Shown here piece after piece: positions 16,837 to 25,200 of a stretch of 64,000 bases of DNA. The notes beneath the pieces are model-generated. The model made no database searches, was not told where the DNA came from, and saw nothing but the letters and a program-made list of their open reading frames with translations. Origin of the DNA: Colidextribacter sp. OB.20 (GTDB lineage: Bacteria; Bacillota; Clostridia; Oscillospirales; Oscillospiraceae); contig NZ_QWKG01000005.1 in the NCBI RefSeq assembly GCF_009911595.1, positions 51,928 through 115,927 of the forward strand. The letters run 5' to 3'. Within the stretch, counting starts at the first letter, position 1; each line of letters opens with the position of its first letter. Made by a program: the position numbers and the translations under genes.

Positions 16837-19353
16837 ATGTCTAAAAAACCCCAATACGACCCCGAGGAGATTCGTTACCCGGACCAGAAAATTGTCGCCT
16901 CTCCTCTGGTGCCGGAAATGGAGAAATCCTATATTGAATATGCCATGTCGGTCATCGTGGGCCGGGCTCTGCCCGATGTGCGGGACGGCCTGAAGCCCGT
17001 CCACCGGCGCATCCTCTACGCCATGTATGAGGACAACCTGACGGCGGATAAGCCCTTTAAGAAGTCGGCCACCTGCGTGGGCGACGTGCTGGGCCGCTAC
17101 CACCCCCACGGGGATCAGTCTGTCTACGACGCCCTGGTCCGCCTGGCCCAGGACTTCTCCATGCGGTACATGCTGGTGGACGGCCACGGCAACTTCGGCT
17201 CGGTGGACGGCGACCCCCCGGCGGCCTACCGTTACACCGAGGCAAGAATGTCCAAGCTCTCCGACGAGATGCTCCGGGACATTGAGAAGGACACAGTGGA
17301 CTGGGACCCCAACTTTGACGAGACGAGACGGGAGCCCAAGACCCTCCCCTCCCGCTTCCCCAACCTGCTGGTGAACGGGTCCAGCGGCATCGCCGTGGGT
17401 ATGGCCACCAATATCCCGCCCCACAACATGCGGGAGGTCATCAACGCCGCCATCTGCGTGCTGGACGACCCCGAGGCCACCCTGGGCGACCTGATGGAGC
17501 ACATCAAAGGTCCCGACTTCCCCACCCGGGCCATTATCATGGGCCGGGCGGGCATCCGCGCGGCCTACGCCACCGGCCGGGGCCGGGTGACCATCCGGGC
17601 CCGCCATGAGTTCGAGGAGTTCGGCAAGGACCGCACCCGGATTGTCATCACAGAGATTCCCTACCAGGTGAACAAGCGGATGCTAATCAAGAATATGGCC
17701 GATCAGGTGGAGGACAAGCGGCTGGAGGGCATTTCCGACATCCGGGATGAGACCGACCGCAACGGTATGCGCATTGTCATCGAGCTGAAGCGGGACGCCA
17801 ACCCCCAGGTGGTGCTCAACCGCCTCTTTGCCCAGACCCAGCTCCAGACCACCTTCGCCATCAACATGCTGGCTCTGGTGGAGGTAAACGGCAAGCTCCA
17901 GCCCCGGATTTTGTCCCTGCGGCACATTCTGGACGAGTATATCGCCTATCAGGAGCAGATCATCATCCGGCGCACCAAATACGACCTGAAAAAAGCCCAG
18001 GAGCGGGCCCATATTCTGGAGGGCCTGCTCATTGCTCAGGACAACATCGACGAGGTTATCCACATTCTGCGCACCAGCTACGACAACGGCAAGGAGCGGC
18101 TGATGGAGCGGTTTGGGCTGGACGACGTCCAGGCCCAGGCCATCTGCGACATGCGGCTCATCTCCCTCCAGGGACTGAACCGGGAGAAGCTGGAGGCGGA
18201 ATACAAGGAGCTGGAGGAGCGCATCGCCTACTTCAACCAGCTGCTGGCCTCCGAGGAGATGCTCCGGGGAGTCCTGAAGGACGAGCTTACCGTCATCCGG
18301 GACAAGTACGGCGACGACCGGATTACTGAAATCCAGGACGTGGAGGACGAGATCGATATCGAGGACTTGATCGAGGAGGAGCAGTGCGTCTTCACCCTCA
18401 CCCAGGCGGGCTACATCAAGCGCACCCCGGTGAGCGAATACGCCGCCCAGTCTAAGGGCGGTATGGGCAAGAAGGGCATCACCACCCGGGAGGAGGACTG
18501 CGTGGTGGACGTGTTCACCGCCTCCACCCACGACTATATCCTCTTCTTCACCGACACCGGCAAGGTCTACCGCAAGAAGGGCTATCAGATTCCCGAGAGC
18601 GGCAAGACGGCCAAGGGGACCAACATCATCAACATTCTGCAAGTGGAGCAGGGGGAGCGGGTGCAGACCATGCTCCACTACCGGGAGCACGAGGGCGAGG
18701 AGCTGTATCTGTTCATGGTCACCCGCCAGGGCACGGTAAAGCGTCTGCCCGTCCACACCCTGAAAAACCTGCGGAACAACGGCATCCGGGCCCTGCGCCT
18801 GGACGAGGGGGACGAGCTGGTATCCGTCCGGGAGACCGACGGAAGCAAGAAAATCCTCATTGCCACCCACGACGGCATGGCGGTGTGCTTTGACGAGAAC
18901 GACGTGCGGCCTATGGGCCGGGACGCCGTGGGCGTCCGGGGCATCCGCCTCCGGGAGGGGGACTACGTGGTAGGCGCCGCCCGGGCCATCGAGGGCAGGA
19001 CGGTGCTGTCCATCACCGAGAAGGGCTTCGGCAAGCGCACCCCCGTGGAGGAGTACCGGATCACCAACCGGGGCGGCCTGGGTATTAAGAACTACATGGT
19101 CACCGACAAGACCGGCCCCATCGTGGGGGTCAAGGTGGTGGACGGCAGCGAAGACCTGCTGGTGGTCACCCAGGCGGGCATCCTGATCCGCACCCATGTG
19201 GACTCCATCCGGATGGCGGGCCGCTCCACTCAAGGGGTCATCGTCATGCGCTTCAAGGAGGAGGGGGACAAGGTGATCTCCCTGGCTCTGGCCGAGCGTG
19301 AGGAGACCGTCGAGCCTGAGTCTTTGCCTGATGAGGAGAAATCAGAGGAGTAA
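16837..19353 (+). CDS. gyrA: DNA gyrase subunit A
   Basis: Breakage-reunion subunit, 838 residues. The quinolone-determining region reads [20 protein letters not shown], and the catalytic Tyr lies in [11 protein letters not shown] near 132. Six C-terminal beta-pinwheel blades are present (repeats like [29 protein letters not shown]). The position equal to E. coli Ser83 is Gln here while Asp87 is kept. An acidic tail ends [16 protein letters not shown] precedes the ATG. Confidence 0.97.
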   Translation: MSKKPQYDPEEIRYPDQKIVASPLVPEMEKSYIEYAMSVIVGRALPDVRDGLKPVHRRILYAMYEDNLTADKPFKKSATCVGDVLGRYHPHGDQSVYDALVRLAQDFSMRYMLVDGHGNFGSVDGDPPAAYRYTEARMSKLSDEMLRDIEKDTVDWDPNFDETRREPKTLPSRFPNLLVNGSSGIAVGMATNIPPHNMREVINAAICVLDDPEATLGDLMEHIKGPDFPTRAIIMGRAGIRAAYATGRGRVTIRARHEFEEFGKDRTRIVITEIPYQVNKRMLIKNMADQVEDKRLEGISDIRDETDRNGMRIVIELKRDANPQVVLNRLFAQTQLQTTFAINMLALVEVNGKLQPRILSLRHILDEYIAYQEQIIIRRTKYDLKKAQERAHILEGLLIAQDNIDEVIHILRTSYDNGKERLMERFGLDDVQAQAICDMRLISLQGLNREKLEAEYKELEERIAYFNQLLASEEMLRGVLKDELTVIRDKYGDDRITEIQDVEDEIDIEDLIEEEQCVFTLTQAGYIKRTPVSEYAAQSKGGMGKKGITTREEDCVVDVFTASTHDYILFFTDTGKVYRKKGYQIPESGKTAKGTNIINILQVEQGERVQTMLHYREHEGEELYLFMVTRQGTVKRLPVHTLKNLRNNGIRALRLDEGDELVSVRETDGSKKILIATHDGMAVCFDENDVRPMGRDAVGVRGIRLREGDYVVGAARAIEGRTVLSITEKGFGKRTPVEEYRITNRGGLGIKNYMVTDKTGPIVGVKVVDGSEDLLVVTQAGILIRTHVDSIRMAGRSTQGVIVMRFKEEGDKVISLALAEREETVEPESLPDEEKSEE

Positions 19354-19356
19354 TCT

Positions 19357-19839
19357 ATGTATTTTGTGCCAATGTGGGAGTCCGCCATCGACCCCAACGG
19401 CGATACAGAGGTCATGCTGTATGTGGTGCTGTCCCTGATTGGACTGTGTCTGGAGTTCACCGCCCTTAATAAGGCCTATAACTGGACCATGGGCTGGCTG
19501 CGGAAGCGGGCCGGGGGAAACGACGCCCATCTCCCCAGCAGGACGCAGGGGGTAGTGGGCGCGGTGTGGGGCGGAGTTTTTGTCCTGTTTGGGCTGGCTG
19601 TGATCGTTCCCGCCACCGCCCCTTTCGGAGTCATATGGACCCTCCTGGCCGGCATATTTACCGCGTTGGACATCTATCAGGTCTTTATAAAGCGGCATGT
19701 CAGGGCCCGCCCCCGGAGCGGAGGGCTCGCCCCGGAGGTCCAGCGCCAGCTGGCCCTGCTGGAGAGCCTGAGGGCCGCCGGGATGATGGACGAAGAGGAG
19801 TATTGGGAAAAACGACGGAAAATTTTAGAGGAGCTGTGA
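19357..19839 (+). CDS. Membrane protein with C-terminal SHOCT-like domain
   Basis: 160 residues, with hydrophobic segments at about 18-36, 68-86 and 88-106. Its final 35 residues, LLESLRAAGMMDEEEYWEKR, match the SHOCT pattern (leucine, gap, GxIxxEEFxxKKxxLL). SHOCT tails are short oligomerisation or interaction modules of unknown function. It starts 3 bp after gyrA and is followed 4 bp later by a coiled-coil gene, so it is probably in the gyrase transcript. Confidence 0.75.
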   Translation: MYFVPMWESAIDPNGDTEVMLYVVLSLIGLCLEFTALNKAYNWTMGWLRKRAGGNDAHLPSRTQGVVGAVWGGVFVLFGLAVIVPATAPFGVIWTLLAGIFTALDIYQVFIKRHVRARPRSGGLAPEVQRQLALLESLRAAGMMDEEEYWEKRRKILEEL

Positions 19840-19843
19840 TTGT

Positions 19844-20299
19844 ATGAAACTGGCCAACGCCCTGTCCCAGCGGTCGGAGCTGCAAACGAGAATCCGCCAG
19901 CTGGAGAGCCGGCTGAGCAACAACGCCCTGGTCCAGGAGGGGGAGCAGCCCGCCGAGGACCCCACGGAGCTGCTGGCTGAGCTGGAGGCGGACTACGCCC
20001 GCCTGGAGGAGCTGATCTCCGCCATCAACCGCACCAACAACTCCACCAGGATGGAGGACGGGGCCACCCTGTCCGACCTGCTGGCTCGCCGGGACTGTCT
20101 CAAGGGCAAACTGTCCATCCTGCGTGGGTTTTTGAACAGCGCCAGTGCCCTGGCCCACCGCCACTCTGTCAGCGAGATCAAGATTAAGAGCACCGTCAAC
20201 GTCCGCCAGCTGCAAAAGCAGGTGGACGGCCTGTCCAGAGAGCTGCGGGAGCTGGAGGAGACCATCCAGGAGAAGAACTGGACCACCGAGCTTTTGTAG
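19844..20299 (+). CDS. DIP1984-family coiled-coil protein
   Basis: This 151-residue, almost fully helical protein starts MKLANALSQRSELQTRIRQL. It has the conserved middle INRTNNSTRMEDGATLSDLL and ends KNWTTELL, the family signature of DIP1984/septicolysin-like proteins. No function is established for the family. The TAG stop (20297-20299) is provided by the left end of a family-1 repeat; the family-typical C-terminus appears complete. Confidence 0.8.
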   Translation: MKLANALSQRSELQTRIRQLESRLSNNALVQEGEQPAEDPTELLAELEADYARLEELISAINRTNNSTRMEDGATLSDLLARRDCLKGKLSILRGFLNSASALAHRHSVSEIKIKSTVNVRQLQKQVDGLSRELRELEETIQEKNWTTELL

Positions 20300-20378
20300 G
20301 GCGCGACGACCCCGGCGCGCCGTCTCCCCGGGATACACCGTCCCTGTTGAACGGCGTGCCCGGTGGTCACGCCCTGCA
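20296..20378. repeat. Family-1 repeat, GACGACC/GGTGGTC subtype
   Basis: GTAGGGCGCGACGACCCCGG at the left and GCCCGGTGGTCACGCCCTGC at the right. It is closely related to the copies at 51569 and 62515 and supplies the stop codon of the preceding gene. Confidence 0.8.
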
Positions 20379-20598
20379 TTTATCATTTTGGTTGCGCGAG
20401 AGGCGGGCGTCAAGCCCCAATGTGCCGGGGCCAAGAGGCACGTTGTATGGGAGCGGGCGGGACCTCGCTTAGCCGGGTTCGAACCCTGGCTTATTATCAG
20501 GTCCGTTACTGTTACACCTGTACCGTTATCTGTCGTGAAAGACGCTTATTTTTATCACCGGACGTCGGTTTCGCGCGGGCGGGTTTGGGGATTATGGA
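20379..20598. other. Non-coding stretch with tRNA T-arm-like motif
   Basis: No credible gene. The stretch includes CCGGGTTCGAACCCTGG at 20479, which folds exactly like a tRNA T arm. No partner acceptor strand or anticodon arm is found within 60 bases upstream, so it is not a tRNA. A clear terminator follows, so something may be transcribed here: a tRNA remnant, an integration scar or an unknown RNA. Confidence 0.4.
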
Positions 20599-20633
20599 AA
20601 GGCTGGACGCGGGAATCGTGTCCAGCCTTTTGT
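20599..20633 (+). terminator. Rho-independent terminator
   Basis: GGCTGGAC (20601-20608) pairs with GTCCAGCC (20620-20627), followed by TTTTGT. It ends whatever is transcribed through 20379-20598 and insulates the toxin-antitoxin promoter just downstream. Confidence 0.8.
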
Positions 20634-20644
20634 ATTAAAATATC

Positions 20645-20673
20645 TTGACAATGTATATAAACTTAAATATAAT
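20645..20673 (+). promoter_or_regulatory. Strong promoter of the second RelB/YafQ pair
   Basis: TTGACA (20645-20650), 17-nt spacer, TATAAT (20668-20673): a perfect sigma-A promoter. The AT-rich spacer and flank contrast with the surrounding sequence. Confidence 0.88.
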
Positions 20674-20704
20674 ACATAGTATAAAGCAGAAGGGGGTATC
20701 TGAT

Positions 20705-20980
20705 ATGGCGCAGACGAACGTAAATATCCGGATGGACGCGGAATTGAAGCGTCAGTTTGAGGAATTTTGCGCGGACGTGGGCATGAGCATGACCACGGCG
20801 TTTACCGTGTTTGCAAAAAAAACCGTGCGGGAAAACCGGATTCCCTTCTCCGTGGACCGGGAGATTCCCAATGAGGAGACAAGGGAAGCAATAGAAGAGA
20901 CCCAGCGGATGATGGCGGACCCGAGCTACGGGAGGAGCTATACGGATGTTGATGAGATGATGAGGGAGCTGCTGGGTTGA
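20705..20980 (+). CDS. RelB/DinJ-family antitoxin
   Basis: Ninety-one residues. The N-terminal ribbon-helix-helix reads AQTNVNIRMDAELKRQFEEF and GMSMTTAFTVFAKKTVRE, typical of RelB/DinJ DNA-binding antitoxins. The acidic C-terminal part ends DVDEMMRELLG and would wrap the toxin. The frame is open upstream, but the ATG at 20705 fits both the family N-terminus and the spacing. It likely represses its own strong promoter. Its stop overlaps the toxin start. Confidence 0.92.
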   Translation: MAQTNVNIRMDAELKRQFEEFCADVGMSMTTAFTVFAKKTVRENRIPFSVDREIPNEETREAIEETQRMMADPSYGRSYTDVDEMMRELLG

Positions 20981-21252
20981 TGTATACAGTAAAGCCGACG
21001 ACAAAGTTTCAGCGGGATGTGAGAAGAGCGGCAAGGCGAGGATATAATATGTCTCTGTTGACGGAGACAATCAAACGATTGGCTGCTGGAGAAAAGCTGC
21101 CAGAGAAATTTAAGGATCATGATTTGATTGGAGATTATATTGGCTGCCGGGAGTGTCACATTACTCCAGATTGGCTGTTGGTCTATAAGACAGATCAGGA
21201 TAAGCTGATCCTGGTGCTCACCCGGACGGGAACTCACAGCGATTTGTTTTAA
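20980..21252 (+). CDS. YafQ-family mRNA interferase toxin
   Basis: RelE-superfamily toxin of 90 residues: [20 protein letters not shown], then [20 protein letters not shown] and RTGTHSDLF at the C-terminus. The conserved His, Asp-Trp and terminal His-Phe of YafQ are all present. ATG at 20980 overlaps the antitoxin TGA, with a TTG one codon earlier as an alternative. It is paralogous to the toxin at 16527 but clearly diverged. Confidence 0.93.
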   Translation: MYTVKPTTKFQRDVRRAARRGYNMSLLTETIKRLAAGEKLPEKFKDHDLIGDYIGCRECHITPDWLLVYKTDQDKLILVLTRTGTHSDLF

Positions 21253-21265
21253 GGAAGAAGGGGCT

Positions 21266-21703
21266 ATGAAAACTGTCACCATCTACACCGACGGGGCCTG
21301 CTCCGGCAATCCGGGCCCGGGGGGCTGGGGGGCCATCCTGATGTACGGCTCCCACAGGAAGGAGATGTCCGGAGGCGAGGCCCAGACCACCAACAACCGC
21401 ATGGAGCTCACCGGGGTGATTGCCGCTCTGGAAGCGTTAAAGGAGCCCTGCGTGGTGGAGCTGTACTCCGACAGCAAATATGTCATCGACGGCCTGGGCA
21501 AGGGCTGGGCCCGGGGCTGGCGGGCCCGGGGCTGGGTAAAGTCGGACAAGAAGCCCGCCCTCAACCCCGACCTGTGGGGCCGTCTGCTGGATTTATGCGA
21601 GAGGCACACCGTCAACCTCCACTGGGTTAAGGGCCACGCCGAGAACGAGTTCAACAACCGCTGCGACCAGCTGGCGGTGGCGGAGAGCCAGAAATATAAA
21701 TAG
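21266..21703 (+). CDS. rnhA: Ribonuclease HI
   Basis: Degrades RNA in RNA-DNA hybrids. The 145 residues include [51 protein letters not shown] and [16 protein letters not shown]. These carry the four catalytic carboxylates (Asp, Glu, Asp, Asp) and the flexible-loop His. It starts 13 bp after the toxin gene. Confidence 0.95.
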   Translation: MKTVTIYTDGACSGNPGPGGWGAILMYGSHRKEMSGGEAQTTNNRMELTGVIAALEALKEPCVVELYSDSKYVIDGLGKGWARGWRARGWVKSDKKPALNPDLWGRLLDLCERHTVNLHWVKGHAENEFNNRCDQLAVAESQKYK

Positions 21704-21751
21704 AGTTCAAGGTCGGAGGACCTGAAAATAAAGAGAAAGAAGGCATTTACT

Positions 21752-22132
21752 ATGGGCAAATTTGTAATCTCCAAGACCAAAAACGGCGAGTTTACCTTCA
21801 ACCTGAAGGCGGGCAACGGCGAGGTGATTCTCACCGCCTCTGAGAGCTACACCAGCATGTCCAGCTGTCAGGGGGGCATCGCCTCCGTGCAGAAGAACGC
21901 CCTGGCCCACGTGGAGGACCAGACGGCGGAGGGCTTCGAGGAGCTGACCCACCCCAAGTTCGAGGTCTATCAGGACAAGGCCGGGGAGTACCGCTTCCGC
22001 CTCAAGGCAAAGAACGGCGAGAACATCGGCAAGAGCGAGGGCTACAAGGCCAAGGCCAGCTGCATGAACGGCATCGCCTCGGTGGGCCGCAACGCCCCCG
22101 ACGCCAAGATCGAGGAGCCCGAGGAGGATTAA
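21752..22132 (+). CDS. YegP-family (DUF1508) protein
   Basis: 126 residues made of two DUF1508 repeats. The first has GEFTFNLKAGNGEVILTAS and CQGGIASVQKNA. The second has GEYRFRLKAKNGENIGKSE and CMNGIASVGRNA. YegP-like proteins are small beta-rich proteins without a fixed role. The strong GAAAGAAGG site and a terminator directly after suggest a separate transcript. Confidence 0.92.
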   Translation: MGKFVISKTKNGEFTFNLKAGNGEVILTASESYTSMSSCQGGIASVQKNALAHVEDQTAEGFEELTHPKFEVYQDKAGEYRFRLKAKNGENIGKSEGYKAKASCMNGIASVGRNAPDAKIEEPEED

Positions 22133-22149
22133 GACCCTCTAAAGCTACG

Positions 22150-22176
22150 AAAAAGCGCCCGTCAGGGCGCTTTTTT
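22150..22176. terminator. Bidirectional terminator shared by yegP-like gene and minus-strand genes
   Basis: AAAAAGCGCCC and GGGCGCTTTTTT around GTCA. It overlaps the last codons of the small Cys-rich gene on the opposite strand. Confidence 0.88.
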
Positions 22177-22335
22177 GTCGGTTTTCTTCTGATTCCGGTA
22201 GCAGATATCCCGGTTGCCGCAGGTGGCGCATCCCCGGCCGCATCCCCGCTTCTTGCCGTAGTCGTTCAGCAGCAGGATGGCGATAGGGATGCCGATCACC
22301 GCCACGGCGAACAGCCCGATGGCGAAAGCCTCCAT
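22162..22335 (-). CDS. FeoB-associated-type small Cys-rich membrane protein
   Basis: Fifty-seven residues, starting MEAFAIGLFAVAVIGIPIAI with one transmembrane segment. It then has KKRGCGRGCATCGNRDICY, a Cys cluster, and ends KTDKKAP. This is the layout of the FeoB-associated Cys-rich membrane proteins, which usually sit beside ferrous-iron transporters, but no feoA or feoB is nearby. AGGGGG lies 7 bases before the ATG. The gene ends inside the terminator hairpin. Confidence 0.75.
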   Translation of the reverse strand: MEAFAIGLFAVAVIGIPIAILLLNDYGKKRGCGRGCATCGNRDICYRNQKKTDKKAP

Positions 22336-22349
22336 TGACAGGCCCCCTC

Positions 22350-22559
22350 TCAGTCGAAGTAGAACAGCTCCTCAAATTTCTTGTCCAGGGCGACGCACAG
22401 CACCAGTGCCAGCTTGGCGGTGGGGTTGAACTGCCCCGTCTCGATGGAGCTGATGGTCTGCCGGGAGACCCCCACCAGCTTGGCCAGCTCCCCCTGGGAC
22501 AGGGACCGCTCCGCCCGGGCCACCTTTAACCGATTCTTCAGGACCAGCTGATCGTCCAT
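22350..22559 (-). CDS. XRE-family transcriptional regulator
   Basis: Sixty-nine residues, almost only a helix-turn-helix: RLKVARAERSLSQGELAKLV, GVSRQTISSIETGQFNPT and FEELFYFD. Such small Cro-like regulators often pair with a membrane protein like the one 4 bp upstream. They bind a palindrome in the shared promoter, here probably CAAGTACACTTG at 22964. Confidence 0.92.
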   Translation of the reverse strand: MDDQLVLKNRLKVARAERSLSQGELAKLVGVSRQTISSIETGQFNPTAKLALVLCVALDKKFEELFYFD

Positions 22560-22563
22560 GCCC

Positions 22564-22875
22564 TCACCCCTGTGAGAAATATTTTACCACATAAAAGACC
22601 AGAATGACAAGGGATATTATCATTGTGATCAAATCAGAGGTATCCCCTCGCTTGGTCAGCCGGTACAGCCGGCTGCTGACGCAGGAGGTCCAGAACATAA
22701 TCATCACACTGTCGGAGGGCAGGTTGTGAAAGTGGTTGTAGGCGACGATGGCCAGCCCTGCCATCAATGTAAAGGCCAGGCTGAAGGACTCCCCCTCGAT
22801 GGTAATGGTCCGCTCCATCTCGTCCCGGTTTTCATTTTCTTTGCGGCTCTTTTCCAGAATTTCATTCTTATCCAT
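22564..22875 (-). CDS. DUF6442-like membrane protein
   Basis: 103 residues. A charged N-terminus (MDKNEILEKSRKENENRDEM) is followed by hydrophobic segments at about 33-48, 56-70 and 82-99. It resembles the DUF6442 proteins encoded with an XRE regulator in many Clostridia. The function is unknown. It is the first gene of the XRE operon. Confidence 0.75.
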   Translation of the reverse strand: MDKNEILEKSRKENENRDEMERTITIEGESFSLAFTLMAGLAIVAYNHFHNLPSDSVMIMFWTSCVSSRLYRLTKRGDTSDLITMIISLVILVFYVVKYFSQG

Positions 22876-22937
22876 TGAAATGACTTCCTTTCCAAATTCC
22901 CAGCCTCGGTCCGGCCGTGACCTCCCCTGGTGAGGCT

Positions 22938-22978
22938 ATCATAGCACAGCGGGGTTATAATGTCAAGTACACTTGTCA
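22938..22978 (-). promoter_or_regulatory. Promoter and operator of the XRE operon
   Basis: Minus strand TTGACA (22961-22966), 17-nt spacer, TATGAT (22938-22943). The imperfect palindrome TGTCAAGTACACTTGTCA at 22961-22978 covers the -35 box, consistent with autorepression by the XRE protein. Confidence 0.75.
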
Positions 22979-23012
22979 AAAAAATAATAAAACTTGGCAG
23001 AACAGAATAGAC

Positions 23013-23041
23013 TTGCCTTTTTTCGGAAAACAGGATACAAT
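23013..23041 (+). promoter_or_regulatory. Promoter of the MoxR/VWA pair
   Basis: TTGCCT (23013-23018), 17-nt spacer, TACAAT (23036-23041), about 38 bp before the ATPase gene. Confidence 0.65.
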
Positions 23042-23078
23042 CAGGAACAACGCTAAATTGACTTAGGAGGAAAATGGA

Positions 23079-23888
23079 ATGAAGGAATTTCGGGGAAGTC
23101 AAAACTACGTGGCCTCGGAGGAGCTGCTCCGTGCGGCCAACATCGCCATGGTGCTGCAAAAGCCCCTGCTCATCAAGGGGGAGCCGGGCACCGGCAAGAC
23201 CATGCTGGCTGAGGCCATCTCTCAGGCGCTGGGCAGAAAGCTCATCATCTGGAATATCAAATCCACCACCAAGGCCCAGGACGGCCTGTATGTCTACGAC
23301 GTGGTCCAGCGCCTGTATGACAGCCAGTTCGGTGGCCAGGGGGTGGACGACATTGAGAAATACGTCAAGCTGGGCAAGCTGGGGGAGGCCTTCACCGATC
23401 AGGAGCAGGTGATTCTCCTCATTGACGAGATCGACAAGGCGGACCTGGAGTTTCCCAACGACCTGCTGTGGGAGCTGGACCGGATGGAATTTCACATCCC
23501 GGAGACGGGCCGGACAGTGAAGGCCAACCACCGCCCGGTGGTAATTATCACCTCCAACGCCGAGAAGGAGCTGCCCGACGCCTTTCTCCGCCGGTGCGTA
23601 TTCCACTATATTGAGTTTCCCGACAGGGAGCTGATGGAGGACATCGTCCGGGTCCACTTCCCCGACATCGACAAGAAGCTGCTGGACCAGGTGCTGGAGG
23701 CCTTCTACAAGATCAGAAATCTGCCTCAGATCAAGAAAAAGCCCTCCACCAGCGAGATCATCGACTGGATCCAGGCCCTCCAGCACGGGGGCGTGGACGT
23801 GCGGCGGATTGTGAAGGAGGTGCCCTATCTGGGGGTGCTCTTGAAGAAGAACGAGGACATCGACGTCCTGCGCCGGCAGTGGCGGTGA
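23079..23888 (+). CDS. MoxR-family AAA+ ATPase
   Basis: Chaperone-like ATPase, 269 residues. Walker A GEPGTGKTMLAEAIS lies near 37, Walker B ILLIDEIDKADLEFPNDLLW near 110, then sensor SNAEKELPDAFLRRCVFHYI. MoxR ATPases act with VWA-domain partners to remodel or insert cofactors into protein complexes. The partner is the next gene, 4 bp away. The client is unknown, and no metalloenzyme gene lies beside the pair. Confidence 0.93.
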   Translation: MKEFRGSQNYVASEELLRAANIAMVLQKPLLIKGEPGTGKTMLAEAISQALGRKLIIWNIKSTTKAQDGLYVYDVVQRLYDSQFGGQGVDDIEKYVKLGKLGEAFTDQEQVILLIDEIDKADLEFPNDLLWELDRMEFHIPETGRTVKANHRPVVIITSNAEKELPDAFLRRCVFHYIEFPDRELMEDIVRVHFPDIDKKLLDQVLEAFYKIRNLPQIKKKPSTSEIIDWIQALQHGGVDVRRIVKEVPYLGVLLKKNEDIDVLRRQWR

Positions 23889-23892
23889 GCCC

Positions 23893-25092
23893 ATGTTTAC
23901 CGATTTTCTGTATCTGCTCCGGCGAAACGGTCTGAAGGTGTCCCTCACCGAGTGGATGGCCCTGGTGGAGGGGCTGGACAAAAACCTCCACAACGCCAGC
24001 TTTACCGGCTTCTATCATCTGTGCCGGTGTCTGCTGGTGAAGAGCGAGGCCGACTTCGACGCCTTCGACCGCACCTTTCTGGAGTACTTCAAGGACGTCC
24101 CCTTCCAGCAGGAGGTATCCCAGGAGTTATTAGACTGGCTGAATAAACCGGAAGTATTAACCGATTACGCCAACTGGGATGAAATTCAGGCGCTGAAAAA
24201 TATGGGCCTCTCCGAGGAGGAGATCGAGCAGATGCTCAAGGAGCGCATGGAGGAGCAGAAGGAGGAGCACAACGGGGGCAGCTACTGGGTGGGGACCCAC
24301 GGCATGTCGGTCTTTGGAAACGCCGGTCTGTCCCCCAGGGGCATCCGGGTGGGGGGACAGAGTATGTACCGCCGGGCCTTCCGGGTGGCTGGGGAGCGGA
24401 AGTTCCGGGATTTTCGCCGGGACAACACTCTGGACACCCGCCAGTTCCAGGTGGCCCTGCGGCACCTGCGGCAGTACTCCGGACTGGTGGACCTCCCCCC
24501 CACCGAGTTTGACGTGGACAGCACGATAAAGGACACCGCCGGCAACGGCGGGGTGCTGAAGGTGCGCTACAAGCGGCCCCGGGAGAACACAGTGAAGGTC
24601 CTCCTGCTGATGGACTCCGGGGGCTCCATGGACTACTACGCCCAACTGTGCTCCGCCCTGTTCCAGGCGGTGAGCAAGTCGGGCCACTTCAAGGATTTAA
24701 AGGTCTACTACTTCCACAACTGCGTTTACGGCCGGCTCTATCAGGACCCCACCCTCCTGTCCCGGAACAGCGTACCCACCGACTGGGTGCTGTCCAACCT
24801 GCCCGGGGATTACAAGCTGATTCTGGTGGGGGACGCCCAGATGGCCCCCTACGAGCTGATGGGGGGCTACTACGGCCGGAGCGGCCGGGAGGACGGTCCA
24901 CGGTGCGGCATGGACTGGCTGCGGCTTTTGAAGGGCCGCTTCCGGCATACCGTCTGGCTCAACCCCAGCCCCCGCCCCGACTGGGGCCCCTACTGGTCCC
25001 AGACCTACGATACCATCGCCCAGGAGTACCCCATGTTCCCCCTCACGGTGGACGGCCTGGAGGAGAGCATGAAAAAGCTGCTGAGCAGATGA
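23893..25092 (+). CDS. VWA-domain protein, CoxE-like partner of MoxR ATPase
   Basis: 399 residues. The N-terminal half is helical (LRRNGLKVSLTEWMALVEGL) with a Glu-rich stretch near 115-135. The VWA domain starts KVLLLMDSGGSMDYYAQL near 237, giving the metal-binding DxGxS site, followed by LKVYYFHNCVYGRLY and ILVGDAQMAPYELMGGYY. The pairing with a MoxR ATPase matches the CoxD/CoxE and YehL-type modules. It is soluble. Confidence 0.9.
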   Translation: MFTDFLYLLRRNGLKVSLTEWMALVEGLDKNLHNASFTGFYHLCRCLLVKSEADFDAFDRTFLEYFKDVPFQQEVSQELLDWLNKPEVLTDYANWDEIQALKNMGLSEEEIEQMLKERMEEQKEEHNGGSYWVGTHGMSVFGNAGLSPRGIRVGGQSMYRRAFRVAGERKFRDFRRDNTLDTRQFQVALRHLRQYSGLVDLPPTEFDVDSTIKDTAGNGGVLKVRYKRPRENTVKVLLLMDSGGSMDYYAQLCSALFQAVSKSGHFKDLKVYYFHNCVYGRLYQDPTLLSRNSVPTDWVLSNLPGDYKLILVGDAQMAPYELMGGYYGRSGREDGPRCGMDWLRLLKGRFRHTVWLNPSPRPDWGPYWSQTYDTIAQEYPMFPLTVDGLEESMKKLLSR

Positions 25093-25094
25093 AA

Positions 25095-25200
25095 AGACCC
25101 CTCTGATGGGTGTACCTTTGTAGGGGCGGACATTGTCCGCCCGCGGGCGCGCAGTGCGCGCCCCTACAATGGGTCCCGTTCCATCAGAGGGGGCTCTTTT
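25095..25200. terminator. Terminator with a family-1 repeat in its loop
   Basis: CCCCTCTGATGG (25098-25109) pairs with CCATCAGAGGGG (25181-25192), followed by CTCTTTT on the plus strand; the minus side has AAAAGAGC next to the stem. A complete palindromic repeat occupies most of the 71-base loop. It separates the VWA gene from the convergent metallohydrolase gene. Confidence 0.8.
25120..25168. repeat. Family-1 repeat inside a terminator loop
   Basis: GTAGGGGCGGACATTGTCCG is followed directly by CGGGCGCGCAGTGCGCGCCC and CTACA: two small palindromes joined head to tail. The left half matches the copy at 30254. Confidence 0.85.

Noticed and set aside
20455..20510. tRNA gene
   Set aside because: Only the T arm folds; no acceptor partner, D arm or anticodon arm was found in the 60 bases before it.
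22145..22375. Minus-strand 76-codon ORF with Arg-rich product
   Set aside because: It is a shifted frame of the small Cys-rich membrane protein at 22162-22335, which has the better ribosome site and a sensible sequence.
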